Positions 51,319 to 60,891 of a DNA stretch of 64,000 bases are shown piece after piece. The position numbers and the translations under genes are program-made. This DNA is from Tsukamurella paurometabola (lineage in GTDB: Bacteria; Actinomycetota; Actinomycetes; Mycobacteriales; Mycobacteriaceae). Under the pieces are notes generated by a model. It was not told the DNA's origin, made no database searches, and saw only the letters and a list, made by a program, of their open reading frames with translations. Within the stretch, counting starts at the first letter, position 1, and each line of letters begins with the position of its first letter. The stretch covers positions 806,001 to 870,000 of the forward strand of contig NZ_LR131273.1 in the NCBI RefSeq assembly GCF_900631615.1. Reading direction: 5' to 3'.

Positions 51319-51400
51319 CCATGCGTCCGGCGCATGACCCGCGTCAGGAAAAAAGCCCCTGACCTGCGGAAATCATAGCCATGCGTGGCACGCATGGCTT
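51319..51400. repeat. Right arm of the inverted repeat: two 15-bp palindromes 60 bp apart
   Basis: ATGCGTCCGGCGCAT at 51321-51335 and ATGCGTGGCACGCAT at 51381-51395, same 60-base offset as the left arm. Read as reverse complement this arm aligns with the left one through the palindromes and at about 25 of 45 spacer positions. It lies between the convergent stops of the LysR-type gene and cds1. Confidence 0.82.
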
Positions 51401-51450
51401 CCCGGACCGAATAGTTACCCGATCCGCGTGCCGAGACCCGCCGTCGGCCC

Positions 51451-52551
51451 CTACTCCCGCCAGGACCCGTCGGCGAGGAAGCGCTCGACGGTGAGCGTGG
51501 GCGGGATGAGGTCGAAGCCGTTGGACTGCACCCAGGCGTCGTCGAAGTAGGTGTCGAGGTAGCGGTCACCGTCATCGGCGAGGAGGGTGACGACGCTGCC
51601 GGACCGGCCGGCCTGCAGCATCTCGGCGATCACGCCGAAGGCGCCCCACAGGTTGGTGCCGGTGGAGCCGCCCACGCGCCGTCCGAGCATCGAGGAGGCG
51701 ATGCGGGCCGCGGCGATCGAACCGGCGTCGGGCACGCCCACCATGCGGTCGACGATCTCCGGGATGAACGACGGCTCCACGCGCGGACGGCCGATGCCCT
51801 CGATGCGGGAGGACCGCCCCGTCTGCACCGAGCAGTCGCGCGCGACGAACCCGGGCAGGAAGCTGGAGTTCTCGGGGTCCACGACGCACAGGCGGGTGGC
51901 GTGGCGCCGGTAGCGGATGTAGCGGCCGATGGTCGCGGAGGTGCCGCCGGTGCCCGCGCCGACCACGATCCACGCCGGCTCCGGGTGCTCCTCCAGTGAG
52001 AGCTGGGAGAAGATCGACTCGGCGATGTTGTTGTTGCCGCGCCAGTCCGTCGCGCACTCGGCGTGCGTGAACTGGTCCATGTAGTGGCCGCCGCGCTCCT
52101 CGGCGAGCCTGGCGGCCTCGGTGTACACCTGGTCGGCGCGGTCCACGAAGTGGCAGGTGCCGCCCTCGCGCTCGATGAGCGCCACCTTCGCCGGCGACGT
52201 CGACTTCGTCATCACGGCGACGAAGGGCAGGCCCAGCAGCTTGGCGAAGTACGCCTCGGACACCGCGGTGGAGCCCGACGACGCCTCGATCACCGTCGTG
52301 CCCTCGCGCACCCACCCGTTGCACAGCGAGTACAGGAACAGGGACCGGGCCAGCCGATGCTTGAGGCTGCCCGTGATGTGCGTGGTCTCGTCCTTGAGGT
52401 ACAGGTCGATCCGCGCATCCCGCGCCCAGTCCCCCAGCGGGAACCGCAGCAGGTGCGTGTCCGCGCTGCGGCGCGCGTCGGCCTCGATCAGCCGGACGGC
52501 GTTGTCGACCCACGACCGGTCGGCGGACCGGTCGTGAACGACGGTCGTCAC
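51451..52551 (-). CDS. cds1: PLP-dependent cysteine desulfhydrase Cds1
   Basis: 366-residue fold-type II PLP enzyme of the cysteine synthase family. The Schiff-base Lys is in [11 protein letters not shown], followed by [19 protein letters not shown] and phosphate-binding [17 protein letters not shown]. Long matches to mycobacterial Cds1 (Rv3684), which releases sulfide from cysteine: [52 protein letters not shown] at 52551 overlaps the DUF4229 stop by ATGA. Confidence 0.88.
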   Translation of the reverse strand: MTTVVHDRSADRSWVDNAVRLIEADARRSADTHLLRFPLGDWARDARIDLYLKDETTHITGSLKHRLARSLFLYSLCNGWVREGTTVIEASSGSTAVSEAYFAKLLGLPFVAVMTKSTSPAKVALIEREGGTCHFVDRADQVYTEAARLAEERGGHYMDQFTHAECATDWRGNNNIAESIFSQLSLEEHPEPAWIVVGAGTGGTSATIGRYIRYRRHATRLCVVDPENSSFLPGFVARDCSVQTGRSSRIEGIGRPRVEPSFIPEIVDRMVGVPDAGSIAAARIASSMLGRRVGGSTGTNLWGAFGVIAEMLQAGRSGSVVTLLADDGDRYLDTYFDDAWVQSNGFDLIPPTLTVERFLADGSWRE

Positions 52552-52847
52552 TCGTCCACGCCCTGCAGCCGCCGCCGGAAGTCGTCGCGCTTCGCCCGGC
52601 GCGCCTCATCGATCACCGCGGCGCTCTCGTTCACCCGCGTCCGCAGCTTCTTGCCGAGCACCATCGACAGTGGCAGCGACACCACGAGCGCGAAGAGGAA
52701 GACGGGAACGGGCGGCACCTCGTCGAGGACGAGGTACCCGATCCCGTAGAGCACCGCGAAGACGGCGACGACGAGTCCCAGGCGGAACAGCGTATAGAAA
52801 AAAATGTCGCGTGCCAGGGCCTTCTTGGCCGCACCCGTATCGGTCAT
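52548..52847 (-). CDS. DUF4229 membrane protein
   Basis: 99 residues: two membrane helices ([20 protein letters not shown] and [16 protein letters not shown]) and a charged C-terminal tail ([15 protein letters not shown]), the DUF4229 pattern. Function unknown. ATG at 52847; its stop overlaps the cds1 start, so the two are coupled. Confidence 0.87.
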   Translation of the reverse strand: MTDTGAAKKALARDIFFYTLFRLGLVVAVFAVLYGIGYLVLDEVPPVPVFLFALVVSLPLSMVLGKKLRTRVNESAAVIDEARRAKRDDFRRRLQGVDE

Positions 52848-52946
52848 GCCCCAGAGCCTACTCCCCGTCCGAAATCCGACTTTACCAATTCTTGGCACTC
52901 GGATAGAGGTTCGAGTACTCGGGCAAATCGCTGCATACTGGGCATC

Positions 52947-53186
52947 ATGACGACGGCACACTCGAACATCGCCCAGCGCGCAGCGGACCCGCGGGCCGCT
53001 GCTCCCCGACAGCCCGAGCGCCTCATGACCCCAGGCCAGGTGGCCGCGCTGTTCAACGTGAACCCCAAGACGGTCACCCGGTGGGCCGGCGCGGGCCTCC
53101 TCGGCTCCGTCCGGACGCCCGGCGGGCACCGTCGCTTCCGCGCCTCGGAGGTCTTTGCTCTGTTGAACCAGAACACCACCGCGTAG
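52947..53186 (+). CDS. bldC: BldC-like MerR-type DNA-binding protein
   Basis: 79 residues with LMTPGQVAALFNVNPKTVTRWAGAGLLGSVRTPGGHRRF (two stretches of a single winged HTH) and no effector domain, the exact layout of BldC. BldC controls developmental timing in Streptomyces and has homologues across actinobacteria with less clear roles. ATG at 52947, divergent from DUF4229-cds1. Confidence 0.92.
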   Translation: MTTAHSNIAQRAADPRAAAPRQPERLMTPGQVAALFNVNPKTVTRWAGAGLLGSVRTPGGHRRFRASEVFALLNQNTTA

Positions 53187-53202
53187 CTCCCCGCGACGCG
53201 CG

Positions 53203-53248
53203 GAAGGGCGCCGCTCCACCGAGATCCCTCGGCGGGGCGGCGCCCTTC
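53203..53248. terminator. Bidirectional terminator between bldC and ccsB
   Basis: GAAGGGCGCCGC pairs with GCGGCGCCCTTC (12 bp), with an inner CCGAG/CTCGG stem. Lies between convergent stops at 53186 and 53307. Confidence 0.88.
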
Positions 53249-53306
53249 TCGTACGCGGGTCGCCGGGCCCGCGGCGGGCCGCGGTGCCCGGGATCAGCGG
53301 GCGGGA

Positions 53307-54311
53307 TCAGCCTGCGTAGGAGTGCAGGCTGCCCGTCGCGAAGTAGTTGATGATGAACAGGTTGAACACGATCACCGCGAAGCCGAGGATGTTCAGGTAG
53401 GGCGCGGCCTTGCGCCACACCGACGTCGCCCGCGCGTGCAGGTACGCCGCGTAGAGGACCCACGCGATGAACGAGGTGGTCTCCTTCGGGTCCCAACCCC
53501 ACGGCCGGCCCCACGCCGCCTCGGCCCACACCGCGCCGCAGATGACGCCCGCACTGAACAGGGGGAAGGCGACGATCACCGTGCCGTACGCGACGCGGTC
53601 GAGCACCTGCGTGGACGGGATGGCCTGCAGCAGCCGCCCGCCGACGCCGGAGGTGACGGTGACGGAACCGTCGGGCAGCTCGAACCGGCGGCGGATCAGG
53701 TACAGCAGGCTGGCGACGCCGGACACCAGGAAGATGCCGGCGCCGATCGACACGATCGAGACGTGGATCGCGAGCCAGTAGGACTTCAGCGAGGGCACCA
53801 CGGGACCGGCGGTCGTGTACAGCACGCCCTCGGCGACGAACATGAAGATCAGGATCGGGACCAGCACGAACCCGAGGATCGGGCGGGCCTCGGGCTTGCG
53901 CAGCAGCACCAGCGAGGCCAGCACCGCGCCCGCGCACATGATCGACATGAACTCGTACATGTTGCCCCACGGCATGCGGCCGGTGGCGACACCGCGCAGC
54001 ACGATCGAGCTGACGTGCACGAGCAGTCCCGCGACCACGAGGGCGTAGCCCATGCGCCCGATCCGCTCGGACTTCGTGCGCCGCGGACCGTCGTCGACCA
54101 CCCGCCCGGGAGTGTTCTCGGTGGCGATCGGTCCGCCTCCCGCGGCGACGAGCTCGCGCTTGCGGTCGCGCGCGGCGGTCGCGTCCACCTGCGATGTCGC
54201 GAGCTCGATGACCATCAGGACCAGCGCGAGGGCGTAGATCCCTGTCGCGCTGGTGAACAGCACGTCGGCGAAGTTCGCCAGGTCGACGTTGGTCTCGGTT
54301 CCCATGGTCAT
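53307..54311 (-). CDS. ccsB: Cytochrome c biogenesis protein CcsB (ResC-type)
   Basis: 334-residue membrane protein of System II cytochrome c maturation, which with ResB delivers haem to apocytochromes outside the membrane. It has the tryptophan-rich WGRPWGWDPKET haem-binding motif near the C-terminus and about eight helices. ATG at 54311 overlaps the resB stop (ATGA). Confidence 0.94.
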   Translation of the reverse strand: MTMGTETNVDLANFADVLFTSATGIYALALVLMVIELATSQVDATAARDRKRELVAAGGGPIATENTPGRVVDDGPRRTKSERIGRMGYALVVAGLLVHVSSIVLRGVATGRMPWGNMYEFMSIMCAGAVLASLVLLRKPEARPILGFVLVPILIFMFVAEGVLYTTAGPVVPSLKSYWLAIHVSIVSIGAGIFLVSGVASLLYLIRRRFELPDGSVTVTSGVGGRLLQAIPSTQVLDRVAYGTVIVAFPLFSAGVICGAVWAEAAWGRPWGWDPKETTSFIAWVLYAAYLHARATSVWRKAAPYLNILGFAVIVFNLFIINYFATGSLHSYAG

Positions 54312-55912
54312 GCCACTTTCTCACCGTCGGGGCCGACCAGGCGGTCGGCCAGTGCTTCGAAGTCCTCGGTCCACCCGGCCTCGTCGGTGCGGGCCAGTCC
54401 GGCGATCTCCATCACGGTACCGCCGTGCTCGCGCGGGGTCAGCCGCACGAACACCCTCCGGCGCCGCACGGTCAGCGAGACGATGAGCCCGCCGAGCATC
54501 CCGATCGCGAACACCAGCGTCCAGTTCTGCGCCGGGTTGTGGCTGACCTGGAGCGCCGCGAAGTTGGTGACCCCGTCGAAGCGCACCTGGGTGCCGTCCT
54601 CGAGCGTGGTCGACTGTCCCACGCCGAGGTTCACGCGGGCCTTCTTCTCGAGCCGCTTCGAGTCGATCTGGTCGCGGCTGAGCGAGAAGATGTTCTGCGG
54701 CTTCCCGGTGTCGAGGCCGGTGTCGCCCTGGTAGATGTCCACCGCGACGGCCGGATCGTTCGGTGCGGGGAACCGCGAGGTCAGCAGCGTCCCGTCGAGC
54801 TGCTTGGTGGGGGCGAGCAGCCCCTCGATCCCGATCTGCTTGGTGCGCCGCTCGTCCTCGGTGCGGTACAGCTCGGCGGGCGGGTCGAAGCGCAGCGCGC
54901 CCGAGGAGAGGAAGTTGACCTTGTCCTGCGGCGCGAACTGCATCGTCTGCGTGCGGACGGCGCCGTTCGGGTAGGTCACGGTGAACGTTCCGGCGTAGCC
55001 GTGGCCGAGCATGTAGACGCGCACGCCCTCCATGCGGAGCGGCTTGTTGACCTCGATCGCGTACTTCTTCCACGTGTCGTTGCGCAGGCCCTCGCTGTCC
55101 TGGTACGAGGCCATCGTGCGGAACATGTCGGGCTGCGCGTTCGGCAGGAAGGTGGCCTGCACCTCGTCGGCCTTGAGGCAGAAGGGCGCGAGCCCGGTCC
55201 CGTCGACGAGGTTGCCGGCGCGGAAGTTGTCGTAGTTCGACGAGGTGTTGCAGAAGCCGTCGTCGCCGGCGATGACGATGCGCGAGCCCTCGTAGGAGAA
55301 CTGCTGGCCGACACCGATCGCGATGAGGATGCCCACCAGCGAGATGTGGAAGATCAGGTTGCCGGCTTCGCGGAGGTAGCCCTTCTCGGCGGAGACGGTG
55401 ACGGTGGCGCCGCCATCGGTGCCGGCCTCGGCGGCCTTTTCCACCCGGGCGATCTTGCGCCAGCCGCGCAGGCCGGCGAGCACCGTCTGCGCCGCGGCCT
55501 CGGGATCCTGGTCGCTCTCGCGGGTGGTGTGCCGCGGCAGTCGCGACAGGTTGCGGGGCGTCGCGACGGGCGGGGTGCGCAGGGCGCGGAAGTGTTCGAC
55601 GGTCCGCGGCAGGATGCAGCCGACGAGCGAGACGAACAGCAGCGCGTAGATCGACGTGAACCACACCGACTTGAAGACGCCGAAGAACTGCAGCTCGTCC
55701 ATGATCTCGCCGAGCCTGCCGTGGTCGGCGATCCACTTCGCGGTGGCCTCGGCCTCGACGTCGCGCTGCGGCAGCAGCGCGCCGGGCATCGCCGCGACGG
55801 CGAGCAGGAACAGCAGGACCAGCGCGGTCTTCATGGACGTGAGCGAGCGCCACGCGTTGCGGACCGCGGCGACGGCGCGGCGGAGTGGGGACTGTTTGAC
55901 GGGTGTGGTCAT
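54308..55912 (-). CDS. resB: Cytochrome c biogenesis protein ResB
   Basis: 534 residues. Three N-terminal membrane helices (about 26-45, 80-100, 180-205), a large extracytoplasmic domain (DDGFCNTSSNYDNFRAG, MLGHGYAGTFTVTYPNG) and a C-terminal helix. Partner of CcsB in haem delivery. ATG at 55912 overlaps the ccdA stop by one base (TGATG). Confidence 0.94.
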   Translation of the reverse strand: MTTPVKQSPLRRAVAAVRNAWRSLTSMKTALVLLFLLAVAAMPGALLPQRDVEAEATAKWIADHGRLGEIMDELQFFGVFKSVWFTSIYALLFVSLVGCILPRTVEHFRALRTPPVATPRNLSRLPRHTTRESDQDPEAAAQTVLAGLRGWRKIARVEKAAEAGTDGGATVTVSAEKGYLREAGNLIFHISLVGILIAIGVGQQFSYEGSRIVIAGDDGFCNTSSNYDNFRAGNLVDGTGLAPFCLKADEVQATFLPNAQPDMFRTMASYQDSEGLRNDTWKKYAIEVNKPLRMEGVRVYMLGHGYAGTFTVTYPNGAVRTQTMQFAPQDKVNFLSSGALRFDPPAELYRTEDERRTKQIGIEGLLAPTKQLDGTLLTSRFPAPNDPAVAVDIYQGDTGLDTGKPQNIFSLSRDQIDSKRLEKKARVNLGVGQSTTLEDGTQVRFDGVTNFAALQVSHNPAQNWTLVFAIGMLGGLIVSLTVRRRRVFVRLTPREHGGTVMEIAGLARTDEAGWTEDFEALADRLVGPDGEKVA

Positions 55913-56697
55913 CAGATCGGCATCACTGTGTTGGAGACGAAGAGGCGGCGCACCAGGTCGATGAACTCGGCCCAGTAGCCGGTGACCAGCGCGACGCCGA
56001 CGGCGATCATCAGCACGCCGCCGAAGATCTGGATGCGGCGCGAGTTGCGGCGCAGCCAGCCGACGGCGCGGACGGCCACCGTCGACCCGAGGGCCAGGAC
56101 GATGAAGGGCAGGCCGAGACCCGCGCAGTAGGCGACGATGAGGACCGCACCGCGGGCGGGCTCGGCGTCGGTGCCGACGACGATGGACAGGATCCCGGCC
56201 AGTGTGGGGCCGATGCACGGGGTCCAGCCGAGCGCGAAGACGCCGCCCAGCAGCGGCGCGCCGGCGAGGGTGGTCCACTGTCGCGGCGCGAAGCGGACAT
56301 CGCGCTCGAGCATCGGGACCAGGCCGATGAAGGCGAGCCCCATGACGATGGTGACGACCCCGCCGATCCGCATGAGGGTGTCGGCGTTGAGCCGGATCGA
56401 CGTGGCGAGCCCGAACACCGACATCGTCATCAGCAGGAAGACGGCGGTGAAGCCGGCGACGAACAGGATCGCGGCGCCCATGACGCGCCAGCGGCCCGCC
56501 CGCGCCCCCGCCTTCGCCTCGTCGACGGTGGCGGCCGGCGCCTCGGCGCCGACGAGCCCTGCCAGGTACGACAGGTAGCCGGGCACGAGCGGCACGATGC
56601 ACGGCGAGGCGAAGGAGACGAGCCCCGCGAGCAGGCACGCGCCGAGCGCGAGCAGCAGCGGCCCGGAGACGGCGGCGTTGGCGAAGGCGTCCCCCAT
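55912..56697 (-). CDS. ccdA: Thiol:disulfide interchange membrane protein CcdA
   Basis: 261 residues with six membrane helices and the two redox cysteines in [15 protein letters not shown] and [12 protein letters not shown]. It passes electrons across the membrane to the TlpA-like thioredoxin encoded just upstream, keeping apocytochrome cysteines reduced. ATG at 56697 overlaps the tlpA stop by one base. Confidence 0.94.
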   Translation of the reverse strand: MGDAFANAAVSGPLLLALGACLLAGLVSFASPCIVPLVPGYLSYLAGLVGAEAPAATVDEAKAGARAGRWRVMGAAILFVAGFTAVFLLMTMSVFGLATSIRLNADTLMRIGGVVTIVMGLAFIGLVPMLERDVRFAPRQWTTLAGAPLLGGVFALGWTPCIGPTLAGILSIVVGTDAEPARGAVLIVAYCAGLGLPFIVLALGSTVAVRAVGWLRRNSRRIQIFGGVLMIAVGVALVTGYWAEFIDLVRRLFVSNTVMPI

Positions 56698-57317
56698 CAG
56701 CCCTCCCCCAGGACCTTCTCGATCGTGGCGGTGAGTTCCTTCTCGCCGACGGTCGTGAGGTAGGAGGCGGCCACGCGGTGCTGCCGGTCGAGCACGAAGG
56801 TCATCGGCACGACGGTGGTCGGGTACTGCTCGCCGATGGCCAGCAGCGTCTTGCCGGGCGGGTCGTAGATCGACGGGTAGGTCAGGCCCTGCGAGCCGAT
56901 GAAGTCGCGGGCGGCGTCGTCGCCGGCGGTCTCGCGGACGTTGATGCCGAGGAACTGCACGCCCTTGTCCTTGGTGGCGAGGTAGGTGCGTTCGAGTTCG
57001 GGGGATTCGATGCGGCACGGGGCGCACCAGCTGCCCCACACGTTGACGACGACGACCTTGCCGGCGTAGTCGGAGAGCTTGATCGTGGTGTTCGGGTCGG
57101 TCACGCTGCGCCCGGACAGGTTCTCGACGGTGCTGCGCTGCCCGGGCTCGTAGAACTGCCGGACCTTGCCGCCGGGCGCGATGACGCCGCCCTTGCTGGC
57201 CTGGTCGGAGAGCTGGACGCAGCCGGAGGTGCCGAAGGCGACCGCACCGGCGACGAGGAGCGCGGCGGCGCGGCGGGCGGTCGTGGCGCGCGCGGCGCCG
57301 CGGCGGGCGCGCCTCAC
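56697..57317 (-). CDS. TlpA/ResA-like thioredoxin lipoprotein
   Basis: 206 residues. Basic N-terminus, hydrophobic stretch and a lipobox-like GTSGC around residue 27, then a thioredoxin fold with WCAPC in [18 protein letters not shown] and the cis-Pro region VVPMTFVLD. Outer-face reductant for cytochrome c maturation. GTG at 57317 overlaps the phosphatase stop (GTGA). Confidence 0.92.
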   Translation of the reverse strand: MRRARRGAARATTARRAAALLVAGAVAFGTSGCVQLSDQASKGGVIAPGGKVRQFYEPGQRSTVENLSGRSVTDPNTTIKLSDYAGKVVVVNVWGSWCAPCRIESPELERTYLATKDKGVQFLGINVRETAGDDAARDFIGSQGLTYPSIYDPPGKTLLAIGEQYPTTVVPMTFVLDRQHRVAASYLTTVGEKELTATIEKVLGEG

Positions 57318-57955
57318 GCGCCGCGCACCAGCGGGTCGGTGGCGCCCGCCGGCTCGGAGTACACGATGTCCACGAGCTCGTCGCCGTCGTAGACGAGGCT
57401 GGTGAGCGAGGCGAGGGAGCACTGCCGGTTGCGGGGGTCGTGCCAGAGCCGCTTGCCCTCGAGGTGGCGGCGCAGGGTCACGACGGGCAGCTGGTGGCTC
57501 ACCAGGACGGCCTCGTGGCCGCGGGCGCGCTCGCGGGCGATGTCGACGACGCCGACCATGCGGTGCGCGATCTGCAGGTAGGGCTCGCCCCACGAGGGCG
57601 TGAAGGGGTCGCGCAGCTTGGGCCAGTGCTTGGGCTGGCGCAGGGCGCCGTCGCCGACGGCCACCTTGAGGCCCTCGAACCGGTTCCCGGCCTCGATGAG
57701 CTCCTCGTCGGTGATGATCGACAGTCCGTGGGAGGCGGCGATGGGGGTCGCGGTCTCCTGGGCGCGCTGCAGCGGCGAGGCGAAGACGGCGGTGATGTCG
57801 TGGTCGGCGAGCGTGTCGGCCACCGTCTGCGCCTGGGCCCGGCCCTTCTCGGACAGGCGGAACCCGGGCAGGCGCCCGTAGAGGATGCCGTCGGGGTTGT
57901 GCACCTCGCCGTGCCGCATGACGTGCACGATCGTCGTTTCGGGGGTGGCGGTCAT
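57314..57955 (-). CDS. Histidine phosphatase (phosphoglycerate mutase-like)
   Basis: 213 residues with the catalytic [10 protein letters not shown] at the start, [16 protein letters not shown] and [17 protein letters not shown], and the second His in [10 protein letters not shown]. Substrate unknown. First of the overlapping series leading into the ccs genes, downstream of hemL by eight bases; the same order occurs in mycobacteria (Rv0525). Confidence 0.92.
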   Translation of the reverse strand: MTATPETTIVHVMRHGEVHNPDGILYGRLPGFRLSEKGRAQAQTVADTLADHDITAVFASPLQRAQETATPIAASHGLSIITDEELIEAGNRFEGLKVAVGDGALRQPKHWPKLRDPFTPSWGEPYLQIAHRMVGVVDIARERARGHEAVLVSHQLPVVTLRRHLEGKRLWHDPRNRQCSLASLTSLVYDGDELVDIVYSEPAGATDPLVRGA

Positions 57956-57963
57956 CGGGCCTT

Positions 57964-59289
57964 CTATTCTGTCGCCGCGGCGGCCGCGCGGGCGGCGGCG
58001 GGCAGTGCCGCCTCGATGGATGCGAAATCGTCGTCGCTCAGCGCGGCGGAGACGAACCACGCCTCGAAGGCGCTGGGCGGCGGGTAGATCCCCTGCTCGA
58101 GCAGGGCGTGGAAGAACGGCGCGAAGCGGAAGGTCTCGGCGGCCTTGGCCTGCGCGTAGTCGGCGACGGGGCCGTCGGTGAAGAAGACGGAGACGAGGTT
58201 GCCGGCGTACTGGACGTGGTGCCGCACGCCCTCCGCGGTGAGCGCGTCACCGATGAGCCCGCCGAGGCGGATCGAGTTCGAGTTGAGCTGGGCGTACACC
58301 TCGTCGGTCGCGTTCTGCAGCGTGGCGAGGCCCGCGGCCACGGCGACGGGGTTCCCGGACAGCGTGCCGGCCTGGTAGACGGGGCCGAGCGGCGCGAGAT
58401 GGCCCATGACCTCGGCGGACCCGCCGAACGCCGCAGCGGGCAGGCCTCCCGACATGACCTTGCCGAAGGTGAACAGGTCGGCGTCCACGGGGTCGAGGCC
58501 GTACCAGCCGGACCGGCTGACGCGGAAACCCGTCATGACCTCGTCGAGGATGAGGAGGGCACCGTCGGCCCTGGTGATCTCGCGCAGGCCCTCGTTGAAA
58601 CCCGGCGCCGGGGGCACGGCGCCCATGTTCCCGGCGGCGGCCTCGGTGATGACGGCCGCGATCTGACCGGGGTACTGGGCGAAGGCCGCGCGGACGGCGG
58701 CGAGGTCGTTGTAGGGCAGGACGACGGTGTCGGCCGCCTGCGCGCCCGTCACGCCGGGGCTGGTGGGCAGGCCCAGGGTGGCGACGCCGGAGCCCGCGTC
58801 GGCGAGCAGCGCGTCGACGTGGCCGTGGTAGCAGCCGGCGAACTTGATGATCTTGGCGCGGCCGGTGACGCCGCGGGCCAGGCGGACGGCGCTCATGGTG
58901 GCCTCGGTGCCGGAGTTGACCAGGCGCACCCGGTCGACGGGCGCGACGCGGGCGATGATCTCCTCGGCGAGCGCGACCTCGGCCTCGGTGGGGGCGCCGA
59001 AGCTCAGGCCGGTGGTGGCGGCGCGCTGCACGGCGTCGACGACGGCGGGGTGCGCGTGGCCCAGGATCATCGGCCCCCAGCTGGAGACCAGGTCGACGTA
59101 GGTGTTGCCGTCGGCGTCGGTGAGCTGCGAGCCCGCGGCGCTGGTGATGAACCGCGGGGTGCCGCCGACGGCCGAGAAGGCACGCACCGGGGAGTTCACC
59201 CCGCCGGGGATGGAGCGGGCCGCGCGCTCGAAGAGGGCGGCGCTGGCCGGGGCCGCTGTGTCGCTACCGGGGACGATGGGAGAACTCAC
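57964..59289 (-). CDS. hemL: Glutamate-1-semialdehyde 2,1-aminomutase
   Basis: 441-residue PLP enzyme making 5-aminolevulinate, the precursor of haem. Motifs: [57 protein letters not shown] and the PLP lysine in [21 protein letters not shown] at 59289 next to GGAGG is the likely start. The position ahead of the cytochrome c maturation genes links haem supply and use. Confidence 0.94.
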   Translation of the reverse strand: MSSPIVPGSDTAAPASAALFERAARSIPGGVNSPVRAFSAVGGTPRFITSAAGSQLTDADGNTYVDLVSSWGPMILGHAHPAVVDAVQRAATTGLSFGAPTEAEVALAEEIIARVAPVDRVRLVNSGTEATMSAVRLARGVTGRAKIIKFAGCYHGHVDALLADAGSGVATLGLPTSPGVTGAQAADTVVLPYNDLAAVRAAFAQYPGQIAAVITEAAAGNMGAVPPAPGFNEGLREITRADGALLILDEVMTGFRVSRSGWYGLDPVDADLFTFGKVMSGGLPAAAFGGSAEVMGHLAPLGPVYQAGTLSGNPVAVAAGLATLQNATDEVYAQLNSNSIRLGGLIGDALTAEGVRHHVQYAGNLVSVFFTDGPVADYAQAKAAETFRFAPFFHALLEQGIYPPPSAFEAWFVSAALSDDDFASIEAALPAAARAAAAATE

Positions 59290-59414
59290 GACCTCCAGTC
59301 TCCCAAACGAGGGCAAGTCGTCAACTACAGGGTGTAGGAGTTCAGCGGAAATCCGCCTCGTCGGGCGGATCGAAAGGCGATACGACTTCGACAACGCCCG
59401 TAGCGGCCGCACCC

Positions 59415-59434
59415 TATAGTGGAACAGGTTCCAC
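59415..59434 (+). promoter_or_regulatory. Promoter/operator of the wax ester synthase gene
   Basis: A -10-like TATAGT at 59415-59420 abuts the palindrome GTGGAAC-AG-GTTCCAC at 59419-59434, 37 bases before the start codon. A repressor bound there would block transcription. Confidence 0.5.
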
Positions 59435-59470
59435 CCACGGGGCCGCGCCGCGCACGGTAGGAGTAGAGCC

Positions 59471-60889
59471 ATGGAACGACTCAGCGGGCTGGACGCCTCC
59501 TTCCTCTATCTCGAGTCCCGGTCCCAGCTGATGCACGTCAGCGGGATCCTCGAGCTGGATCCCGGCACCGTCGAGGGCGGCTACCGGTTCGAGGACCTGC
59601 GCAGTGAGCTGGCGCGGCGGATCACCGCGATGCCGGCCTTCCGGCGCAAGCTGCACGACTCCGTCGTGAACCTCGACCACCCCGTGTGGGTGGAGGACGA
59701 GTCCTTCGACATCGAGGCGCACGTGCACCGCATCGCGGTCCCCGCACCCGGCGGCGAACAGGAGCTCGCGGAGCTGTGCGCGCACATCGCGGGCCAGGCG
59801 CTGGACCGCAGCAAGCCGCTGTGGGAGATGTGGGTCATCGAGGGCCTCGCCGACGGGCGGATCGCGATCATGATGCGCATGCACCACGCGGGCGTCGACG
59901 GGGTGACCGGCGCCGGCCTCATGGCCCAGCTGTGCTCGCTCACCCCCGAACCGCCGGCGCTCGACCCGGCGATGGTGGACAAGTCCACGGGCGGGGCGCC
60001 GCTGCTCGCCCTCGCCGCCGACGGTGCGAGGAACGTCCTGCTCCGCCCGCTGTCGCTGGTCTCGCTGCTCCCCCGCACCGTGCCGGTCCCCGTCCGGTGG
60101 TGGACCCGCTCGCGCCGCGGCGCGGCCATGCCCGCCCCGTTCAGCGCGCCCCGCACCTCGCTGAACAGCTCCATCACCGGCCACCGCGCCATCGCCTTCG
60201 CCTCGGTGCCGCTGGCCGACGTGAAGAAGGTCAAGGACCACTTCGGCGTCAAGGTCAACGACGTGGTGCTCGCGGCCTGCTCGGGCGCGATGCGCGAGTT
60301 CCTGCACGACCGGGGCGAGCTCCCCGAGCAGCCGCTGGTCGCGATGATCCCCGTCTCGGTGCACGAGGCGGAGATCGGCGCGACGCTCACCGAGGGCACC
60401 AACAAGGTGACGGGCATGTTCACCCGCATGACGACGGACGTCGACGCCCCGGTCGCGCGGCTGGAGGCGATCCGCGAGCGGGTCGCGACGAGCAAGGAGC
60501 ATCACGGCGAGCTCGACGACAACCTGCTCCGCTCGTGGGCGCAGTTCGCGCCGGCGTCGATCATGCAGATCGGCGCCCGGATCTACGGCGACAACAACCT
60601 GCCCGAGCTGCACCCGGTGATCTACAACCTGGTGATCTCCAACGTCCCGGGCCCCGACTTCCCCCTGTACTTCCTGGGCGCGCGGATCCACTCGATGTAC
60701 CCGCTGGGGCCGGTCTTCCACGGTGCGGGCCTCAACGTGACGGTCTTCTCGCAGGAGGGCACACTGAACATCGGTGTGATCGCCTGCAAGAAGCAGGTGC
60801 CCGACCCGTGGCCGATCGTCCGCGCCTTCGAGCGCGACATCGCGGCGCTGGTCGCGGCCGTCGATGCGGCCAGGAACGAGGAAGGCTGA
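59471..60889 (+). CDS. Wax ester synthase/diacylglycerol acyltransferase
   Basis: 472-residue WS/DGAT bifunctional acyltransferase making triacylglycerol or wax esters for storage. Start [12 protein letters not shown], catalytic HHxxxDG as His138-His139-Asp143 ([11 protein letters not shown]), and family motifs [26 protein letters not shown] and [19 protein letters not shown] (part). ATG at 59471 follows AGGAG. A carboxylesterase gene starts three bases after the stop, so lipid synthesis and hydrolysis genes are coupled. Confidence 0.93.
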   Translation: MERLSGLDASFLYLESRSQLMHVSGILELDPGTVEGGYRFEDLRSELARRITAMPAFRRKLHDSVVNLDHPVWVEDESFDIEAHVHRIAVPAPGGEQELAELCAHIAGQALDRSKPLWEMWVIEGLADGRIAIMMRMHHAGVDGVTGAGLMAQLCSLTPEPPALDPAMVDKSTGGAPLLALAADGARNVLLRPLSLVSLLPRTVPVPVRWWTRSRRGAAMPAPFSAPRTSLNSSITGHRAIAFASVPLADVKKVKDHFGVKVNDVVLAACSGAMREFLHDRGELPEQPLVAMIPVSVHEAEIGATLTEGTNKVTGMFTRMTTDVDAPVARLEAIRERVATSKEHHGELDDNLLRSWAQFAPASIMQIGARIYGDNNLPELHPVIYNLVISNVPGPDFPLYFLGARIHSMYPLGPVFHGAGLNVTVFSQEGTLNIGVIACKKQVPDPWPIVRAFERDIAALVAAVDAARNEEG

Positions 60890-60891
60890 CC

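Noticed and set aside
59325-59337. CTACA-GGG-TGTAG palindrome upstream of hemL, similar to BlaI/CopY sites
   Set aside because: Spacer length differs from known sites and no such regulator is nearby; could be chance.
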